Of a DNA stretch of 64,000 bases, positions 59,421 through 64,000 are shown in pieces; position 1 is the stretch's first letter, and every line of letters starts with the position of its first letter. The DNA comes from Marsupella aquatica (lineage: Eukaryota; Marchantiophyta), in the NCBI GenBank assembly GCA_973895155.1, contig OZ316891.1:4092001-4156000 (forward strand), in the 5' to 3' direction. A program made the position numbers and the translations under genes. The notes under the pieces are model-generated. The model searched no databases, was not told where the DNA came from, and saw nothing but the letters and a program-made list of their open reading frames with translations.

Positions 59421-60516
59421 TTGTTGCAAGCTTGGACAAGGAGGACCCCACAGTTTGGAAGGAGGCACATTTGCTTTATTGAAACTGAATTATTCCCATA
59501 CAAGTATTCTACATATGTGCTTACAACTAACTATGGGAAGTCAGAGGCGAAATAGTTTTACACCATTTCTCCCAGGCATTCCCCTAAGTTTGACAAAGCA
59601 CAATTGTGTTTCCTTTAACACAACATCATGTTTATGTTGCTTATTCTGTAGTTGGAGCAAGTTTCCTTGGACTGTGGATATAGCTAGGGCTGTCTATCGA
59701 TCTACAAGGGGATATAGCTAGGGCCGTATATCTACACAATAAGCTATACAGACTTTCCTAAGTTATGAAACGGTAAAAAATAGGGTGCTAGGACCCAAAT
59801 TTCACTATATTTTGCCCATATGAGACGATACTTCCAAGCTTCTTACAAGCTCAAGACGACCAGACTAACTTGAGCGCATTAATTTTGTCATGACACTATT
59901 TTGGTTGACATAAATTAGTGTTAGTGTGGAATCTATTAGGATTTACTCTTAGGTCTAGAGTAACGACTATACCGTAATTAAGGCTAACTTTAGTCACAGA
60001 CTTGGTTAGGTTAGTCATGTTGTGCACACTCTATACCCAAACGGTGTTTTCTTGGAGAGTAGGAACTCAGGCTTATTAATTGTTACGGAACCAGTTGAGA
60101 GATAGGGAGAGCTTGTGTTCTGGATGCTTGATATGGCCGGTCGGTCTAGAGTGCAGTAAAGCTCTTGTGTATTTCCATGGACGTAACCTCATGTGGAGGT
60201 GAACCACATATCTCTCTGTGTTGACACTTGTACATTGGATGGTTCATGGGCTTGCCATTGTGATTGTAGTCTATGCTCAACACTCTCAAGAGTGGGAAAA
60301 TAGAGGAAAAAAACTATTTTGAAAAATACATAAAAATTTGTGTTACTTTGGGTTCAAGATTGCCCATTTTTTACTAGCAATATAAACAAAAGTGGAAAAA
60401 GACTATTCTAACAACCCAACAAAAATCAGTGTTATTTAGACTCAAAATCACTTTTACCAAAATTAGTCTTAGTAATAATTTTTGTATAGTAATCTATTGT
60501 AATTCTTGTATAACAC

Positions 60517-63500
60517 TATTTAGGGGAGACAGTGAAGAAGGGTATCAATAAGGTGTGTCAAACCCCCCAAGCTACTCTTATGGGGCTTGTAATTAGTCTT
60601 ACGTCCTGACTTAAACTATAAACCAGTTGCCTTGGCAGTATGTGAATATATTGCACTCTTTTGACACACCCTAATGAGTGATGTAAATGGTTTCACTTCC
60701 ATGGGAGATTTTCTCATTGTCATGTGACGACTCCTTTGTTTGGCACTGAAAGTAGAGCTGATACGTAAGTTAAGTAACGAGTCGGCTCTAGGTAATGCCC
60801 AAAGAGCTCAACGGAAGCAAATTATTATCAAACAATCTTCAGCCGCGTGGCGATTCTGTAAAATCTTGGAGCCTTCACTATACGCAATGAGTACTTTCAT
60901 GTCATTTCGAGTTTTTCAAGGTAAGACTCGCCAAGGTCCCAGCACGGTCCAAATCAAGAATCTCGATGAGCTTTTCTTCCACGAAATAGGCCTTTCTAGC
61001 AACGAAATCCAGGGGTTACCCGAGAGAAAGTAGCGACAGTCTTGCTTAGCAGGACTTGGAGCCGCCCAAGATCTATCATGGGTTGTTGCATGATGGCCAG
61101 CTCAATGTTGCCATACCTGGCTGGCTGGTCTGTCTAGAAAGTGCAAACTGCTTTTTGCAAGAAAATTTTCACGAGCAAGATCTATTATAGGTGACCGACA
61201 TTATATATTTAAAAGTGCCGACAATATAGGTGTTTAACCGGGAGACAATATAGGTGTTTGCATGATGGCCAGCGGAAACTGCTTTTGTATGAAAGTCTTC
61301 AAGAGTAAAAAGTTTGTAAAAAGTTTGTTTTCTTTTTTTCTTTTCTTTTTTCTTCAAGAACACCATGAACTCAAAACAGATGGCACGTGGCATTCTTTAG
61401 AACAGCCTCCCTGAAGTCAAAACCAATGCAAAACAATTAATTAATGCAAACCAATGAAGTGATATTTCTTTCCGTGGTCAGAGATTCGTTAAACCACACC
61501 TGCCACTATAAAAGCCTCATTCCATGTCTCACTATTCACCATAAAAGGTGAAAACCTAGCACCTTTTGTGGAGTACTTGTCAAAAAAAGTTTTGCAGTCA
61601 GCATCTTTTGTGGAGCTCAAAACCCATTTCTGAACTTGTACTCTTTAGAATGAGAGCTACGGGTTACCCGTAGCCCTTTATAGGGGCAGGTGTGGTTTAA
61701 TTACATTGAGGACGTTGAGCTAGAGTGGCCAGCCCGGTACTGTTTTATTTTATTTTTGCCTCGAAAAACTAATTGAATGCCCGATCCTGTTTTTTTTTTT
61801 TACCTCGAAAAAACCCGGTCCTGTTTTGCTTTTGCAATGAAAGGCAATTTCTGAAAACGGACGGGAGCGACGAGGTCTTGGCTGGCTATCAAGATTTTGA
61901 AACAAAATCCGGGCCGGGAGGAATTTGGGTCGGTGCATTGACAGAATGATTTCGATGTCAAAAGAAGATTTACTTTGAAACTAAAATAAACCAGAGCCTA
62001 CCTACAGAGTGGCAAGATTTGGGCTCAAACAGTACGATCAAAGGTTGATGAGAGAAATCAAGGCCTACCAAGGGTGGCACGATCCTGGCTATCTATGCCG
62101 TTGTACAGTTGTAGGCCGAACTGGAAGATCGTGGCTTATTATGACAGATTTTAACGGATCTAAATCTTGGCCTCCTTGGATTGGCAATATCCCACTTGGA
62201 TATCTGTGACGATTTTGTGCAGGTCGCTCATAGGTGCCAAGCTTGTCGAATGTCGAGTTCTGGATCATACTAAGATACGGTAGGTTAGAAAGGCAATCAC
62301 TTTACAAACCTTGACATCCACAGTAGAACCTTCCATGTTCACAAGGTAAGTTGGGTTGTGCAGTTGGTCAAACACCAGCACTCAAATTACCCGGTGTTCC
62401 ACGTAATTTTATTAAGCAGTATTTTCTCGTGCAAAATGTGTGACCTTCAATTTCTCGTTTAAAAATTATCTTAGTTACACTTCGTTAACTGGCTTTAACA
62501 TTCAGTGTGGTGACACTGTAATTTCACACAAGAAAACCCAGTGCCCTTGCGAAGGCGAGTTTCTTCTCCCAAGTTCGGAGGCTGGCTGCTGGCTCGCTGC
62601 TGGTTGAGAGAAAGATGGTGATGGCCCCCATTCGAGGGAGATTGTCTAGGCCCTTTCTTACGAAACTTAATATGCTCCGGATCTCTTTCTACATGAGTAA
62701 GTCAAAACTCCATGTTCGCTGCTTGCCACTCGGATATCAGCCCCAAGAGTTGAGATGCGCAAACTAGGTGACAGAAGAGCTCCTTGCCACAAAATTGAAC
62801 CTGAAATTCAGGATGTTGTGCCAACGTGAGTGCTTGGTCTCTCGTTGGCGCAAGGTCGACTGTACCTTCATGGTCACGCTCGTGTGAGCGTGACTTTCCT
62901 TTCGTTCCAAGAACCCTGGGCACCGGCATCCTGCCTGAAGAATAGAATGTATTATATTCAGCATAATGCCCAGGACACTTTTTGCCGAAAGGTGTTGATC
63001 GGATTCTGTCTTGGCAAGGTTATTTCACATGTACATATTCATAGTTGGCGAGGTTAATTTTCATATATATTCAAGTTGGCAAGTTTGATTTTCATATATA
63101 GTCATATAATTTGGTTTTGATAAATTTACTAGACTAAATAAGCCATTGCAATTATAAACATATCCGTATACTAGCCTAACAGTAGGCCAGTCATGCGCAA
63201 AAGGTGGAAATGACATACCAAAATCAGATATGACAAAAGTATTGTTTCACACAATCGAAAGACTCACGAAAAGTTTTCCTGTACCAAAATTGATCACTTT
63301 CATAACTTTTGCAAAATTTAACCTTAGTTAGTTTATTAACTCAGGTTACATTATGAGTTTGGGGCTGTTGTTGTGCTTTACCCTTTTACTCGGCCGCCAG
63401 GCCCACAGTCTGTCTTTGCAATGAGCAGCTGATGACCATGAGAAGCAAAACCAGCTAAGTGTACAAGCAAGATCAAGGCTATGGATCCAAGCACAGGTAG

Positions 63501-64000
63501 AATCAGACTTCAATCTCAGTCAGGTTTGGGTTTCCCCTACAAACGCCGCATCGCTACTTGAAGTTCAATCACTTGTCTTTGCATCCCTCTGATCTGAAGC
63601 ACCTTTCTTTCTATGTATACGTGCTTCCGTACCGGCTCCAAGCAGCTCCAAGCCTTGATTTCACTTTACGTCTAGCAATCGTCACCTTTGCTCTCTTAAT
63701 ATTCCTATTCCCAATTAATAAGCTCAATTGATTTTGTGTATTCAAACCCTTCGATGCTCTGTAATAGTTTTGTGCAAGGTCTACTCCTGTCCCCCTGATG
63801 GTATTGCTGGCATGTGCAAGAAGCAAGCACCTAACTAGTATTCTGAGCCACTCATAAGGCCACGAATTGGATGCAAGAGATCTTCTTGGCACATCAATTT
63901 CAATAAAGTTGACCGGAAAAAGCCCTCCGGGTGAGGAACGCGAGTGTCATGCGGCCGAACAGCGACCAGAAAACAACCCAATCTCTTAATTGCCGGTTTA
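60517..64000. other. Intergenic with anonymous frames and a duplication
   Basis: A 97-codon plus-strand frame at 60740-61033 (contains MSTFMSFRVFQGKTRQG) and a 66-codon one at 62009-62209 (contains LKQYDQRLMREIKAYQG) look like protein but match nothing known. A block with GCATGATGGCCAGC and AAACTGCTTTT recurs at about 61086-61180 and 61259-61310. A minus-strand 93-codon frame lies at 63892-63611. No terminal repeat at the window end. Confidence 0.45.

Larger units (their letters stand above)
57939..60516. mobile_element. CACTA-like DNA transposon remnant with long inverted arms
   Basis: Arms 57939-58182 and 60284-60516 are reverse complements at roughly 75-80%, with outer ends GTGTTATGCAAG and CTTGTATAACAC, each flanked by TA. 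The arms are filled with TAACACTAAT/ATTAGTGTTA motifs, which look like CACTA subterminal repeats. Inside, 59205-59400 resembles the DUF4218 part of CACTA transposases. The expected CACTA...TAGTG terminal polarity is not seen at the outermost paired bases, so superfamily assignment rests on the internal remnant. A MITE has inserted at 58449-58735. Confidence 0.6.

Noticed and set aside
61321-61365. T/C-rich run as a possible element tail
   Set aside because: No element boundary on either side; looks like simple low-complexity sequence.
1-64000. tRNA, rRNA, CRISPR or bacterial operon features
   Set aside because: No full cloverleaf, rRNA segment or regularly spaced repeat-spacer array was seen; the tRNA-like heads at 5.5 and 12.6 kb lack a complete tRNA fold, and gene structure is eukaryotic.

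Overview
The window looks like nuclear DNA of a land plant with a fairly repeat-rich genome. The evidence is a Euonymus-type (EUL) lectin gene, a cytosolic class II small heat-shock protein gene with one intron, a plant class II-like bHLH gene, a Ty1/copia element primed by initiator tRNA-Met, Helitron ends of the plant type, and an interstitial TTTAGGG-type repeat. Short introns and few genes among many small repeats would fit a bryophyte or another seedless plant, but the sequence alone does not fix the species.

Layout. 0-4.2 kb: a telomere-like patch, then the three-exon EUL lectin gene on the minus strand. 4.2-16.4 kb: no clearly recognised gene; it holds SINE-like heads, several tandem and inverted repeats, a broken frame with a signal-peptide-like start and a Cys-rich open frame. 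16.4-22.4 kb: one complete but defective Ty1/copia retrotransposon on the minus strand. 22.4-26.1 kb: the class II sHSP gene on the plus strand with HSE-like sequence upstream. 27.6-28.7 kb: an armadillo-repeat pseudogene on the minus strand. 29.2-31.3 kb and 42.5-43.2 kb: two non-autonomous Helitrons sharing both termini. 35.8-41.4 kb: two weak multi-exon gene candidates of unknown product on the plus strand, separated by an almost pure A/T island. 43.4-43.95 kb: a tandem array. 46.7-49.0 kb: the two-exon bHLH gene on the minus strand. 50.6-53 kb: tandem arrays and a second A/T island. 54.9-55.4 kb: a second copy of a dispersed repeat also seen at 6.6-7.1 kb. 57.9-60.5 kb: a 2.6-kb element with about 240-bp inverted arms, a DUF4218-like (CACTA-type) transposase remnant inside it and a 287-bp MITE nested in its left part. 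60.5-64 kb: no recognised gene.

The recognised genes (EUL lectin, class II sHSP, bHLH factor) are separate eukaryotic transcription units and do not form a pathway cluster. The main new structure is in the mobile DNA: a Helitron pair with matching ends, a MITE with target-site duplication nested in a CACTA-like element, and a copia copy with nearly identical LTRs but a reading frame broken seven times. No novel defence or metabolic system could be supported. Exon limits were placed by eye from splice signals, protein family fit and phase.
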